Counted from the first letter of the stretch, positions 10,908 through 24,536 are shown. The stretch: DNA of 64,000 nt from Craterostigma plantagineum (GCA_027422505.1 JAPQWV010000001.1:1736001-1800000); one strand, 5' to 3'. Notes: generated from the letters alone by a model not told the origin. A program made the numbers and translations.

Positions 10908-11547
10908 TCAATTAACAGTCCGCTTTCCTTTGTACGTCCCTTTCACACTGGGAGGAGCACTGTTATCATTCTCATCATCCTGGGCGGGTTGGGGAGCGAT
11001 GACAAATTGCTCTTTTCCGCCTGCTAGCGGGCCACCCACTATCACCCGCCGGGAACTAAGAAACATCTCCCTCATGTTTTCACACTGCGCGGCAAACATT
11101 ATTAGATACAGAAGAATAAAAATAGTTCTTGTAGTCATTTAAGAGGACTGGAAAACTCGGATAGAGATTACCACAGCGATCTGTCCTCTCAAGAACTGCA
11201 GTTTCTGGAGCAACTCAAACTTCTCTTCCATTAAGCTATCTATCTGCCAGAATTCAATGTTCTATGAAATTAGATTCTAAATTCATAAATAGTCGCAACA
11301 AACAACGTACCTTCTTCTGCGATTCGATGTACATCTTTTTGTAGCTTACGCCTCCACCACTTCCACCCAAGCCAACGGCCTCATCGGCCTTTGCCTTTCC
11401 TTCAGGGGGTGTACATTGAAGTCCGTCCTTTTCTTCGATGCCTTCATCACAGTTGTAATAAACATCCTTTTCTCTACGACCATCGCCCTTGCTGCTTTCC
11501 AAGGGGTCAGCAACGAACCCCTTCTCCTGCTTGGAATTTGGCACCAT
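10908..11547 (-). CDS. Hypothetical Helitron-block gene
   Basis: I do not recognise this gene. A first exon (11547 to about 11311) encodes a hydrophilic, Gly/Glu/Lys-rich segment ending in SYKKMYIESQKK, followed by a GTACGT donor. A middle exon near 11236-11180 (IDSLMEEKFELLQKLQ) is predicted after the acceptor TTCTGGCAG. The last open segment (11138-10908) encodes a short hydrophobic stretch followed by GGPLAGGKEQFVIAPQP and a basic C-terminus. The exon joins after the middle exon are uncertain. It shares strand and spacing with the flanking Helitron genes. Confidence 0.35.
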
Positions 11548-12412
11548 ACTCGGGGAATTTAGACGACTTGATCTTCGAAAATTTGGGTTTGAGCTTGTCC
11601 CGCCGCGATTCGAGGCTGAACGCTAACGTTGCGAATACAATTAGTCAGGCAGTTCGCATTTAAAGATGTTGAAATTTAGCAGACCTAATCGTGCCAGTTA
11701 CATAAGGAACCAATTATACAAAACCTAGAACAACACTAAACCCTTTCTGCACAAAATCAACTGAAATTCATCCTACTGAAGCTGGGTTTCCACTAATTCC
11801 TCTTAACGAACATGCATACATCTTGATGTTACTCATAATTGCACACACTCGTGCGCGATTAAGGACGACGAAGTTGCAATTACAAATCATTAAACAACCA
11901 CCATATACTTGCGCATCTAGGAGCCCAGTAAAACAGAGTAGATTACACAACCAAACAAACGTAACTGCTTACATCTATGCCAGAGGCGACATTTCGCTTG
12001 ATCTTCCTGACCATTTCGTGCTACTTCGTTCCCAAAATATGCAGCACTCCTCAGGCAACTAAATGTTGGAAGCCAACACGTTTTTACTTGAGCGGGTTGC
12101 GCGTTTTGGTCACCGAACGTTTTTAATGATTCTATTGTCATTATTATGAGTTTATGACTTAATTAGTTTAATTCCATTTGTTCCTGGCCACCAAGAGCAA
12201 TCAATTTATTATACCGAGATCGCACATAGGGATTAGTATAAACAAAACAAAAGAACACCAAGAGTCAACAATGCTCGGTTTGAGAGAACATTATTTGTAA
12301 TCAATTGCGATCTATGCAAACAGAGCTATATATACGGTGCATTCAGTCGTATATCAATAGACACCACACGAAATCGTGCTTCCCATACCCGTTCAGAACC
12401 ACTAACCATAAA
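11548..12412. other. Intergenic, no supported gene
   Basis: No conserved coding segment was seen. The right part probably holds the promoter of the plus-strand GRF gene. Confidence 0.4.
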
Positions 12413-12799
12413 ATGAGTTCTTCACCAATAAACATCGGAAGAGGCGACTTAAGATACAAAGAGCACAAGTGCAAATGTGGAATGGAATCCGATATCAAGA
12501 TCGTGGGACCGACGAACACAAGAGAAGGTAAATTATTCTGTATTTGCAAGAGTGGATACTGCGATTTCTTCATGTGGTTTAATCCAGTAGACATCAATCT
12601 TAACGACGACGGAGAAATGCCAGACGCGGAGGTGTTCATTCCGAAAAGATGTAATATCGACGCCGAACATATGGGAGACCTGTTTTCGACGTGCGATCAG
12701 TTCGAAAAGAGAATAGCGTCGCTTGAGAAGACGGTGAAAATGATGAAAATTAGCCTGACAGGTGCTCTGATTGTTATATGTACAATCCTATGCAGGTAG
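12413..12799 (+). CDS. GRF-type zinc finger, tail-anchored membrane protein
   Basis: The ORF encodes 128 aa from the Met at 12413; an in-frame upstream Met at 12305 precedes a non-conserved leader. A GRF-type zinc finger is visible: CKCG at residues 20-23, then TREGKLFCIC and GYCDFFMWF near 36-55, giving the Cys ligands and aromatic residues of that family. GRF fingers bind single-stranded nucleic acid in APE2, TOP3A and related proteins. A short coiled coil (about 92-108) is followed by a C-terminal hydrophobic segment (ISLTGALIVICTIL), as in many small plant GRF proteins. It is the only clear plus-strand gene in the Helitron block. Whether it serves the element or was captured is unknown. 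Confidence 0.75.
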   Translation: MSSSPINIGRGDLRYKEHKCKCGMESDIKIVGPTNTREGKLFCICKSGYCDFFMWFNPVDINLNDDGEMPDAEVFIPKRCNIDAEHMGDLFSTCDQFEKRIASLEKTVKMMKISLTGALIVICTILCR

Positions 12800-13057
12800 C
12801 CATTCATTTACAGCTACTTCTAACGTACTATTGTCAAAGGAGTCGATCATTTTGTACAACAGCTTTTACCTTCTAACTGTCTACGTTATACAACTCGTAC
12901 CCGGGGTAAATTCACATAGAATACAAACCCAGAAACACAGCAGGTAAACCTCAGGCACATGTGTAATTCAGCAAAAGACTCCCATGAAAACAGTCTTCCA
13001 AACAACGACCCCACCATTTCACGACACAACACCAAAAAAAAAACCCCACCAACAGAA

Positions 13058-16000
13058 TCAAACGACGACGGACGGTCTTTCATTCCAAGGAGGCCAATGC
13101 CAGTATCTGTAGAAAACAGACGCAGCAAGATACCAGCGGAACTCCGTCATCTGAGAGGGAAGGAAATCATGAAGTTTGTCATTGCGAAACATTGTGGAAA
13201 ATGCATTCCGGAGCACATGAATACCGCATTCGTCCCTGCATAAAGCAAACAGAGACACGTTCAGTCACATCACAATGAGAAGGTCTGTCAATAGATGAAT
13301 CAACCAGACATTACCCAATTCCCTGTTGAGGAGTTCTACCGTCCCTTCCAACTTTAAAACTGAACTCAGAATTTACTACCCCGATGACCTTCAACGCTAG
13401 CGTGATAACATCAACAGCACTTCCCAGCGAGGTACGTATGAGCCGCATATCAGGGTCATACTGCACGTTCGAATCAACAACAGCAAATGTCCTTCGCTCA
13501 GGCACGGCAGCACACAGGACCCAGTGCTCGTCATTCACATTCAGCGGGAAAACTATAATCCTGGCGTTCTTCCAGTTACATGACGGCCAAGCAGCAAACT
13601 GCCCCATAATGAACGGCATAACATCACTCAAATCAGCCACCCCGTCTCTCACAGGTATTTTCGTCACAAACTGACTGAACGCCGTATTCATAAATGCAGT
13701 TCCCCTCATTGGATGGATACACAGACTTTGCATCTCTATGAAACCACGCAGACACTCATCAATATGCTGCAATATTTATTTAAGAAAACCCTCACGATGC
13801 TTTCAACAACCAACGACAAACTTACATTGAAATTAGATTTATTATAAACATCTATGGAAAACTCACAATATCACGCAGCCGCGTCCCCGGTTTAATGAGT
13901 TCATTGAAAAAATCGGATTTAAGGCTCTCACCCAACAGACCCCTTTTAAAATACTCTGGCCTCATCCCTCTTATGCACCTCTCTGCATCAGGCCACATCC
14001 GCAGCTTGTACAAAACATGCTCGTCGATTGCATGGTTCTTGTACGGCACCCTCCGACTATTTGGAACCACAGACAAACTTACTTCATCCAACCTGCGCCT
14101 CTTTGCAGACTGGATCCCTTCAATCGACTCCTCCTCTGCATCCATTACAATTAATAACGTATAGGAGAGAACAAAAAACAAATCAAAATAAACACAGAAC
14201 TAATGTATTGGGAAAAAAAACACCGAATCTCGGAGGGCTTCAGCAGAAGGTAGCCTACATACCAGTTTGAGATTGGCCGAACTTCTTTATTGTTTCATTC
14301 ATAATACCGAGCTGACTTCCAACCCACCCCAGTAGGTTCTCAACAGGTTTAATTTTCCGATCAAACCACTCCTCTTGAACATGAATACTGTCAACCGCTT
14401 CTATGTTCGACAACCTCTCATTAACTTCAATGAACGATGTTTCCATCAGTTTTTTCATACACAAAACCTGTTCAGCATGGTAATCAACCATACTCCCCAC
14501 ACCAGCAACTTCGTTTAAGATGTCAAGACCTCGTGGACCGATTTCGTCGCAAACATGATCTTGGCCAGCTTCAACTCCAACTCTCGCTTTATTCAAATTC
14601 TCTGCTCCTTCAGCAAAACCAGTGAGAACATTTGGTATGATCGCTTCTTCAACAGCCACATGCGGATGACTTGTTATCACATGTTCATTATCTTCATCAG
14701 AGACGTCAGAAGAGACCTCAATAGTATGAGTTACGGGGGACAATCTGGACCGACTATCGCCACTCAACCGCCCATCAGAAACATGATGCTCACTCATCAT
14801 CTGATCTGCAGATCGGAAATCACCAATAAAGCACGCCTCCTGATGAGGGCATCGGCCATCTGGCCCTCCAACATCCAACACATTTTCCTCCATTCGACCC
14901 ATCGGCAAAACAGACTCCTTCTCCCTAACGTCTAATGGATCCATGACTGTATCGATAGCAAGCTGCGCACCGATGCCACTGACTATTACACCCGCACCGA
15001 AACATTGATCACCATTTTGAGCGGTTCTGGACACGTCTTCTTCAGGATGCAGGCCGCTCACACCAGCATGTGCATAGTTAGGACGCTGCTCCTCACTTCG
15101 AACGATCGGATCCTCCCGCACAAAGCCAGCATAAGATGACGTGTTACCAGACTCGGGTACCCCACCAACCCCCCCCATTTCCAACTGCAAAACAACATCC
15201 GGAGATGCCACCCGACGGTCAACAGAAGCTTCCTTGCCATAAGCCCTTTTTTCCTTCAACCGGGCCGGCCGCAGCTCATTCAACAGTTCATACAGAGTTT
15301 TTGATTGCCAACCGGCGTCACCAGATCCAGCCATCGAATCACAAGAAATTACAGCATCCGATTGGAAGCAACGATCACTCCCATAGTCACGCTGCTGTTC
15401 TTGAGGACGCCCAATTTCGCCGTCGAAAGCAGACTCAGAGGCTGATTCATTTTCGCTCGATGACGACAGAGTAACGCGCACGGGAGGTGTGTTCTGAGTC
15501 TTTTTTTGGATACGATGAACCTCTTTCCCCTCAGTCGTTTTCTCACTATTTTTCTGGCCGTGATGCGAGGCCCTCCTGCGCGAACGTCCGCCAGCCAGAC
15601 ACTGAGAGACACTCGGTGGATCCGTTTCAGTCACCACCGGCCGCTCATCACAGCCATCGAAATTAGACTGAACATGAGGCATGCAGACAAACTTGACACC
15701 GTTCAATAAATATTCCGTTATCCTCTGGATAACTTCAGAAGTGCGAGTCTGTTCAAAGATACTTCCTTCAAAGAACTCTGACTTACGCTCAGATGCTGTA
15801 GGCTGCAAAAGCCCTTTCTCGACACCAAATTTTGAAACTGCCTCAATTACTTGGTCCATCCTCGGAGACGCCTTACAGCTCCACTGTTTTGTCTTCCACA
15901 AACACATGCGAGGAACCACCCGTTCTGGCCTATTCACGGCAACAGCAAAGCTCTGTGCAATACCAGGAATGCATTCATAAGCAAGAACCTGCGCAACAAA

Positions 16001-16961
16001 GGATCAAAGACGCACCGTCAATTCGCCTCAGTCTTGCAAAAAAACACTCTACGAAGAAATACTGATCTCACGTACAATATAACAGCTAATTATACCTGCA
16101 AGGGATGGACGAATCCACCGAGAGTCAGTCCCTTATATTTCTTATTCGCACCTGACCTATTGACAACCGTACGCCGAGAAACGTCTTTTCTCAACGACTT
16201 GAGAGCGTCCCTATACGCAATGGTTCCCCATGGATAATCATTGAATCTGGCAAAGTCATCCACTAAAGAGAAAATTTCTGGCCTGACTATGACATTTTTC
16301 CGAGAGCTTCGCTGTTCTAGTACCGCAACAACGAATATTACGCAGGCTAATTTCAACTTCTCCACATCAATCCTGTCCGATGGACTTCGCCTGCATCGTG
16401 AGAACCGTTCACGAACGTCATCCAGGTGTATGGTACTCTTCCCAGGAAAGTGCCTTGAAACAAACCCACTGTCATCGGCAATATCCGGAAGAGGACCAAA
16501 CTTCATACCCGTTAATAAGCAGTACTCCAAACACGAAAATCGAATGGGCGATTTATCGACAACCATCCACAGCTCGTTCGATTCGCTCACTGCAACCTGC
16601 GACTTCATCAAATACCACAAAATCTGCCCCGATACGCAGAATTGATCGGCACACTTAATGAGGTTTCCAAATTGAGTTCGAGAAACAAGCTCTTCAAGCT
16701 CAATATTGTTCAATTTACTGACGATGACCTGGCTAATCGTCTGATAATCAGCACACAACGTCAGCTTACAGGGCACAAACACGTCTGGAGGAACTTGAGT
16801 TTCAAGAACTTCCTGAAAAGAACAAAGCAACCCTCGAACATAAGCAGCCCGCACCCATGCACACACGCAGCACTCGAACATAAATACAACAAAACAAAGG
16901 GCACGAAGAGGAAGCTAACCCTGATAACTATGGCATTAATATCAGCTTCGGTGGACGCCAT
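13058..16961 (-). CDS. DUF1985-ULP1 cysteine protease gene, copy 2
   Basis: This is a multi-exon gene of the plant DUF1985/ULP1 type. Exon 1 starts at the Met at 16961 (MASTEADINAIVIR). Exon 2 (about 16816-16090) is the DUF1985 domain, with LVSRTQFGNLIKCADQ, FSCLEYCLLTGMKFGPLP and YPWGTIAYRDALKSL. Exon 3 (about 15986-14255) begins VLAYECIPGI and continues as a long, probably disordered acidic/Ser-rich linker with a C-terminal coiled coil. Exon 4 (to about 13858) has basic KRRR and ends FFNELIKPGTRLRD, matching copy 1. The protease exon (13766-13315) has His in NDEHWVLC and Asp in FAVVDSN. After a 79-nt intron (13314-13236), the last exon gives Cys in GDECGIHVLR. All three triad residues are present and no disabling mutation is obvious. 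The role is probably SUMO/ubiquitin-like deconjugation, inferred from the family. Confidence 0.75.
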
Positions 16962-17661
16962 TCTTGAGCTTTAGAATTGTAAAACGCGGTAATTTCTTGT
17001 TTTTTTCAGGGAAGAACCGTGAGTAGCAGTGAGCTATTCGAATTTATTAGTCAAGAAGCATGTAATAAAGAACCCAATTTATTTTCAATTTGGGTAAACT
17101 GAAATTCCCCTCAACAGTGAGGAAAATAACCCTTGTATAAGGGGTAAGTCCTAAAATAACACAATAATCGAAACGGGGACCGGGTTTAATTAATTGGTCA
17201 AACTACATGGTACACACACCAATAATCTTAATAGAAGCCTACTATTTAACTATACAAATATAACATATTTTCCCGATACCAGTAGTAAAATTTACATGAC
17301 ACAATCCCGAATTTCACAATAATTAGGGCCAGAATATAAGATGGCAACAGTAGTAAATCACGTTCAATAATCGATACGGGGGACACAAAAGGATAGCAGA
17401 TCATACCAGGTGAGCCTACATTCTACGCAATACTGACATAACAAAACAATACTAAACATTTAGCCGTGCACGACTGGGCAGTGACGCACCAACCAACCAA
17501 CTAATTAGACCACATTCGCATCAAATTTCAATAGATAGACGACAAAGACATGCAAAACATCGGGCCGTTAATAACCAGTAACCGGATGAGGCGAGCAGCA
17601 TTGAAAGAAACAACCAAAACATCCCGACAATCATAGGTTAAAGACACACACATCATCATAA
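16962..17661. other. Intergenic between ULP1 copy 2 and RPA
   Basis: AT-rich, no gene seen. It should contain the promoter of the ULP1 gene and the 3' end of the RPA gene. Confidence 0.4.
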
Positions 17662-19977
17662 TCACGTTTTACGCTTCTTGTAAACACGATCAAGATTCAC
17701 ATGCTCCTTATTCGGGCGGCCGCCGGTGCCCTTTGCAACATCGCCGGCCATGCCGTGCGCGACGACCACACGCGAATCGGGAGCGACTTCTCCCGCACGA
17801 ATAGTCTGGGTACCAACACAATCATTCTCACTTTTCACAGCCTTTTCATTGTACACAAGCCCACGGTTCACGGCAGCATTGGTCGGAACGACATCGAGAG
17901 ATCCGGAAGACAAACAACCCATCAAAAGACCGGAACCAGGTGAAACATTAGAAACCGAAGCATCAGTCTGCAAATCAACCTAATCAGATAAGGACGGAGG
18001 GGAATTATAAGTCAGTAAGTGAAAGATGAGGACACGATCGACGATTAGAATAAACATAATCCATACCAGGGACACCGCACAGTCGTGCGGGACACCTTCT
18101 TCAGTCATACGGTAAACGGTAAAACTTCGGTACATGCTTCGAAAGTCGAATGGTTTCACTTTCACATAGAACTTAAAGGTCCTGCCAACTAACCCCAATA
18201 TACAGTCCGGCACATTAGCCAGGCCCGACTCATCAACGGAACGCTTCTCAACCTGATCACAGTGCAAAACGGAGCGTGTGAAAGACGTGTAAAGAAACAT
18301 AAACAAACATAAGGGTACGATGAAGACCGTTGAAGTCACCAATTCCTCAGCGGTCGTGCATGTAATTTTTCGCCCAGGCCCATCAAAAATAACAAACGTT
18401 GCAGTGTCAGAACCATCTTCAACTACGACTTCTATGCGAAACCTGTCATCAGCAGTCGGAACGATATAAAGCGAATATGAAAACCGTCACATAAGGGACT
18501 AATGAATGGTAATACCGCAGGATGCCAACTGCATTGGCGTTGGAACACCTAGCGCAGTTCAGAGCAATCCCAGTTTTATCGAGCTTGCTCGAGCATCTAG
18601 AACACGATATATAGTACCAGCCATTCCGACCAAGAACCTCGTTTATGTTTGCAATGCATACGAAATCCTTCACCTACAGGAAAATTGTCGCCGTGAAGAG
18701 TGGACGACCACAATACAAATGCGTTACACACATATAAAATGCACCTGCTCAGTCTCGCTGTATAAAAAATTGTGAATCGCGGAGATAGGGGACACCGGGA
18801 TGTCAGACCGAACCATCGTCTGGAAAACCGTTTGCGGCAGTTCGGTAGCGACCAACCTGTCATTGTAATACGCGTAAGCTTATAAAAGCGGGTGATCGTA
18901 GCATAAAGTGTCATGACAACTACAACTAACCTCCTGCGAAGCACGTCGACGTCATCAACATCATAATCAAGGTACAACTTCGACGAAGTCGTTGTATTCA
19001 AATACAGGCTACCTGCGGGATGATATTCGGTGAGGGCAGACGCAATACAGACAAAACCGAGAAGTTCCATATACCTCCAAAATACTTTGGGTTGACAGAC
19101 GTTACGATGGCAACGACATTTTGGGTACCGGCAGAACGGATATCGCTGCAAAACTCCAGTGCCTTCTCAGCCCAAACTGTGACGAACGCATCTTTAAAAC
19201 TGCAAGGAAACCACCAATCGAAACATTACCTGTCGAGAACGAACAATGACCGATATAAGAAACCACAGTACGCATACCCCTCCATAATGAGTTTGAGAAC
19301 AGCTCTTCTTGCAACGCCCTTGTCGGCAGATTCTGGCTCAATTACTTGCGTAAGCAAGCCAATAACATCTGCGAACATACCAAGGGACCATTTAACATAA
19401 AAGGAGAGGGTATGACGGAAACATCAAAGCACGACTCAAGCATACCAGGTAACTCCTGATTACGACCGGCTAGGGTAATAAATGCATCGTAAGAACGAAA
19501 GCGAAACTTGTGGAGGCCTATAGAATTAGAATCTCCAGCGAGCGCACGAATAGTAGTATTCTCATTGAACCTCATCATGAAACGGTGATCAGTAATACGG
19601 TAGCTAGTAGGTGCGTTCACAACCTCAAAGTTTGTTATAGAAAATAAAAGACCATCCTTCAAAGAACCCTCGAACTTGTGGGCCATCTGGATTTGAATTG
19701 TAGCTTGCATCATCGTGTCCTGTCCCAAATCAGCGATAACTTCAGAATAGTCGACAACCACGACAAAATTAAGCGACAGTTAAAAAGCTTGACTAACAAA
19801 ACAAAAAATAAGCCAACTAACCATCTCATCCAATAGAATGAGATCAAGACTCATGGGCGAACCATTTCTTCGCAAGTTCCTCGACGTCCATGAACGGAGG
19901 AGTCGCACAACAACAGAGACTAAACCGGACTTAGGGGTCAGCTCACCAAGGGCGCACGACTTCACTACATCACCCAT
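17662..19977 (-). CDS. RPA70-like single-strand DNA-binding protein (Helitron-associated)
   Basis: This is a complete multi-exon gene for a replication protein A large-subunit-like protein, the usual companion of RepHel in plant Helitrons; it would coat single-stranded DNA during rolling-circle transposition. The first five exons fit precisely: 19977-19822, 19719-19446, 19368-19230, 19199-19075 and 19012-18931. Later exons follow down to a terminal exon near 17981-17662 ending in a basic KKRKT. OB-fold signatures appear in order: RSWTSRNLRRNGSPMSLDL; ITNFEVVNAPTSYRIT; then, after splicing, ELPDVIGLLTQV and NVVAIVTSVNPKYF; and the zinc-ribbon fold WYYISCSRCSSK with NCARC. FRIEVVVEDGSDTATFVIFD belongs to the DBD-C-like domain. 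What first looks like a frameshift near 19380 resolves as a GT-AG intron (19445-19369). No disabling change was found. Confidence 0.88.
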
Positions 19978-20708
19978 GTTGATGGAACAATTAGCAAATT
20001 TTCGGAAAGTCCCGACAAAATAATCAGCGAGAAGGCTGAATTTATAGTGCGCGAAGGACGAAACGTTCCATGTTTAGAGCACGACGTACGCGCACTACTG
20101 CCAAGAAAAGTATGCAGCAAACCGTACGACTGAAACGACCAGGTACAATGGACAGTAAATAATGAAGCGACCTTAGCTGACTAAGAATACGAAACGTTCA
20201 GGACGGCCGGCAATCGAGCAGATACGACGAAAGGTGCAATCGAACAGTCAATCTTAAATGCCAGAAAGGGCAAGGAAACGAAACGGGAGACCAATAGTGA
20301 CCCCTTTAAACGGGGTGCACTACCGCCAATGCAGATGAATAGACTCATTAAATAAATACGTCCCAAACACTAACCAGGTACACTGACGAATACGATGCTC
20401 GACGACCCTTGGTGGCACAATGAATAAAGAGCACGACCGTCACAAAATACACGACCATCATTAAAGAGTAATAAATACTGCCATTCCGCCAGGTACAATG
20501 AACGCATCTACTACAAAGACGATTGGATAGGACTAACAGATGTTGCGTCTGAAAACATAACACAAACCGCTTAAAATAAGCGTGGGGACGCCACGTAGGC
20601 TAAAATTGTGGTAGGTAAACGGTCGTGCACCGTATCCGGACAAAATACCATATTTATGACAACAATCGAGGGGGGGGATTAATTTGCCGACGTGTCAGCA
20701 CAGTAGAG
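19978..20708. other. Helitron 5' leader region
   Basis: The stretch between the RPA start and the putative terminus has no supported gene. Short ORFs near 20180-20560 show no domain. Confidence 0.4.
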
Positions 20709-20709
20709 A

Positions 20710-21033
20710 CCCTGATCAACTTTTATATATATGATTATAATATGCAATAATAACGATGAGATAGTATATGCAACAACTCTACTTGGGAGGAAATAATATT
20801 TCTATTTATTATGATTGCTCATCGTGGGGACGACTAAACAATTGAATTATTACGAAAATAACCTTGAGCGTCCATATCGGAGTCCACGTCAGAATTTCAC
20901 GACGCGTCAAGCGGTTCAAGAACAAATCAACGCCGAGGAGACATTAAGATTAGGGGCACAAGGGACATTTAAGCTAAAATGTTTCGAGAAGCATGGAAGA
21001 TTAACGATTAAATTTTGTCCCACGAAAATAGAT
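20710..21033. other. Upstream flank of ARF1
   Basis: Unique-looking AT-rich flank between the putative Helitron terminus and the ARF1 TATA box. No gene is seen. Confidence 0.4.
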
Positions 21034-21044
21034 TTATATATAAA
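21034..21044 (+). promoter_or_regulatory. TATA box of ARF1
   Basis: TTATATATAAA lies about 30 bp ahead of a CT-rich leader (TCTCTCGCGC). The leader then carries an intron (21152-21786) with GT-AG borders, ending 16 bp before the start codon. Confidence 0.55.
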
Positions 21045-21781
21045 CCTGTTCGCGTAATTCTGAGGCGAACCCACGAATCTCTCTCGCGCACATACACATC
21101 GACAAAATCACCGTCTCTCTCTAGGTTGCAGTTTAGATCTCTCATCGTCAGGTATGGAGATGATTTCGATCGCCGTTTTATTTTTCATATGCGTGTTTTC
21201 TGCGAGTTTTTTTTTGGGCTTCGTTTATGTTGAGATGACACCCCGCTAGCTGCCGAGCTTATCATGTTTTCTATGTCTGATCTGGAAAATGATCGTTTTA
21301 GCTGTGTTGATCTCGTGGATCTAGGATAGAGAATATAAAACGGTGTTTTCAAATCTGAATGTTGGCTATTTATCGACAGCTTCTGCTGTTGAATTTTGTT
21401 GGTAGATCGAGTTTGATCTAGTTGATCTTTGATGTTGTTTCTCGGGACGCATATAAATATGCAGTTCATTATCTTGTTGTATATCTTGTTTTGTTAGATA
21501 AAGGATTTGTGAAGAATGAAATTTTAACGGAAATTGCACATCTTCTGGTAGAGTTTGAGGAGTTGTACTTGCCTATTTTGCGTTGTTCAAAGACACATCG
21601 CCTAATAAACTCTGTGATTTGATATCCTTGTTCTGTTTGAATCTCTGCCCAAATACTACATCTCCTATGAATGTTGATGTGTGCGGGAACGTTAGTGCTT
21701 GTGGACACTTATTCCATTGTTGAATCTGTTACTTTCTAGTTTCTATGACTATTTGTTTGCATCTCACATCATCTTTCTTAG

Positions 21782-22919
<1,138 letters not shown>

Positions 22920-22979
22920 CGTGCTTTATCGGGAGTTTGCCTTCAACGGTTGCGGCCATGTCTTGACCTAGTCTTTTAT

Positions 22980-24476
22980 ATCCTATATAATGGTTGGTAT
23001 CTGTGAACCTATGTTTCTTTTTATGATCTCATGATGGATTTGTTTTGATGAAGATGGTGCTTAGGAATTTTACATTTGGCTGTATAACAAAGCAGTGATT
23101 TCTTGCATGCATTTCTTAGTATCGAGTGTAACTTCGCTGCTGTCTGTATTTGATTTTCGTGCCTTTGTGCTGCCTGAACTATTTTACTTCGTATATTTTT
23201 CCGTTCACAAAACGCCTGAGGAAACATGTAAATCATCAAGTCGGAGAGGAGAAAGAACCTCATCTTCAATTAATCCTAGCTGATCTTCATACATGTATCG
23301 GTATATTTTCATATTATAGACAAATATATTTTAACTTATAGTTACGGAACCACTAGCCCATGAATCGCATCCCAAAATGGGGACCCCTTTTGCATGAACC
23401 AAAGCTATGGTTCCAATTACAGGCAATCTTTGAGGCATATATACGGATATAATTATAATATTTGTATATCGTGCCGTATTTCCTTTGAACAGTTGTGCAA
23501 GTTTGTGTGTCCTTCTGAATTTGTCTTTTGCATCATTTTGCAATGGTAGCGATAAAAAGGTTGAATATTCTATTCGGGGTTGGCTTGTTTTTTTGTGAAT
23601 TAATATTCTTTCTTTATTCGCAATTATATGTATCGAATCAATAAATGTATGTCCAGGTCAAGTCAATACATAAATGATATCGTATGCATTTCGTGGAAAC
23701 CAAGGAGTGCGAAATAAAGCGCCATATAATAAAGACAAGAAAAACATAATCGTTATGACATTAATCGTGATCATGATTTGCATGTCACACGATGATAGTC
23801 GTCTTACGTCCTCAAACATTTAGGTGGAGGTTATTTAAATGTTCTTTCCACAAACGTGTAATTTTTATAATTGGCTCACCGATCCATCCATCACATGTTT
23901 TAATTTGGATATACTACGTCATTTGGTTCAATTATTCAATCCACTATAGTGGCTTTTTCGACGAAGATAATGTTGAATTGAAAGGGTTGTACGTAGGGGG
24001 CTAAAAAATACATATGAATATATCTCTTTTCTAATGAATTCCAAATAGTTATTGGCTTCAGTTCTCTCCTATCTTCTCGTCCAATTTTCCTTATTGAAAT
24101 AAGATTACTCGGCCAAGATAATGCCAAATGAGAGTTCTAGAAAAACACTACCATAACGAATAAAAAGCGGAGAAGAATAAAAGCAATAGAATAATATAGT
24201 ATATCGTCCATTTCAATTGCATATTTCCACATTGTCCCCATCCTTCTGATAAGGCAACGATAACGAGATTAAAAAGATTTTGTGTAATGTGTTCACACTC
24301 CCCAATACTTTCTTTTTCCCCTACATATAAAACAGCAATGAAGATATTATTCACAAAAACAAAAATAAATAAATAAATACACCTAAACCAAATCCCACAT
24401 GCTAACATGCACGGATGTGCATTTGCATTTCATTTGGGGAGCATTTGAACCACATAATCACCTCACCTCTCTTCTC
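22980..24476. other. Intergenic between ARF1 and galactinol synthase
   Basis: The first 200 bp are probably ARF1 3' UTR. The rest is AT-rich promoter-side sequence with no supported gene. Confidence 0.5.
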
Positions 24477-24484
24477 TATATAAA
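24477..24484 (+). promoter_or_regulatory. TATA box of galactinol synthase
   Basis: TATATAAA lies 53 bp ahead of the start codon, preceded by a CT-rich stretch. It fits the position of a core promoter. Confidence 0.6.
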
Positions 24485-24536
24485 CCACCTCAAATCACCA
24501 TGAAAGAAGACGGTAAGGGAGAAGAACTCGACAAAA

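Larger units (their letters stand above)
1..20709 (-). mobile_element. Large Helitron-like element, 5' end at 20709, left end not seen
   Basis: RepHel and RPA genes on one strand identify an autonomous Helitron. Read on the minus strand, the sequence at 20709 begins TCTCTACTGTG, close to the TCTCTACTA-type 5' terminus of plant Helitrons. An imperfect palindrome (TGCTGAC/GTCGGCA) follows within 30 bp. The base before the terminus is G rather than the usual A. No hairpin plus CTRR 3' end was recognised at the left, so the block may extend beyond the window or consist of two overlapping elements. If it is single, it exceeds 20 kb. Confidence 0.6.

Noticed and set aside
19342..19445. Apparent frameshift in the RPA-like gene
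   Set aside because: A GT-AG intron (19445-19369) removes the segment and restores ELPDVIGLL in frame, so no mutation is needed.
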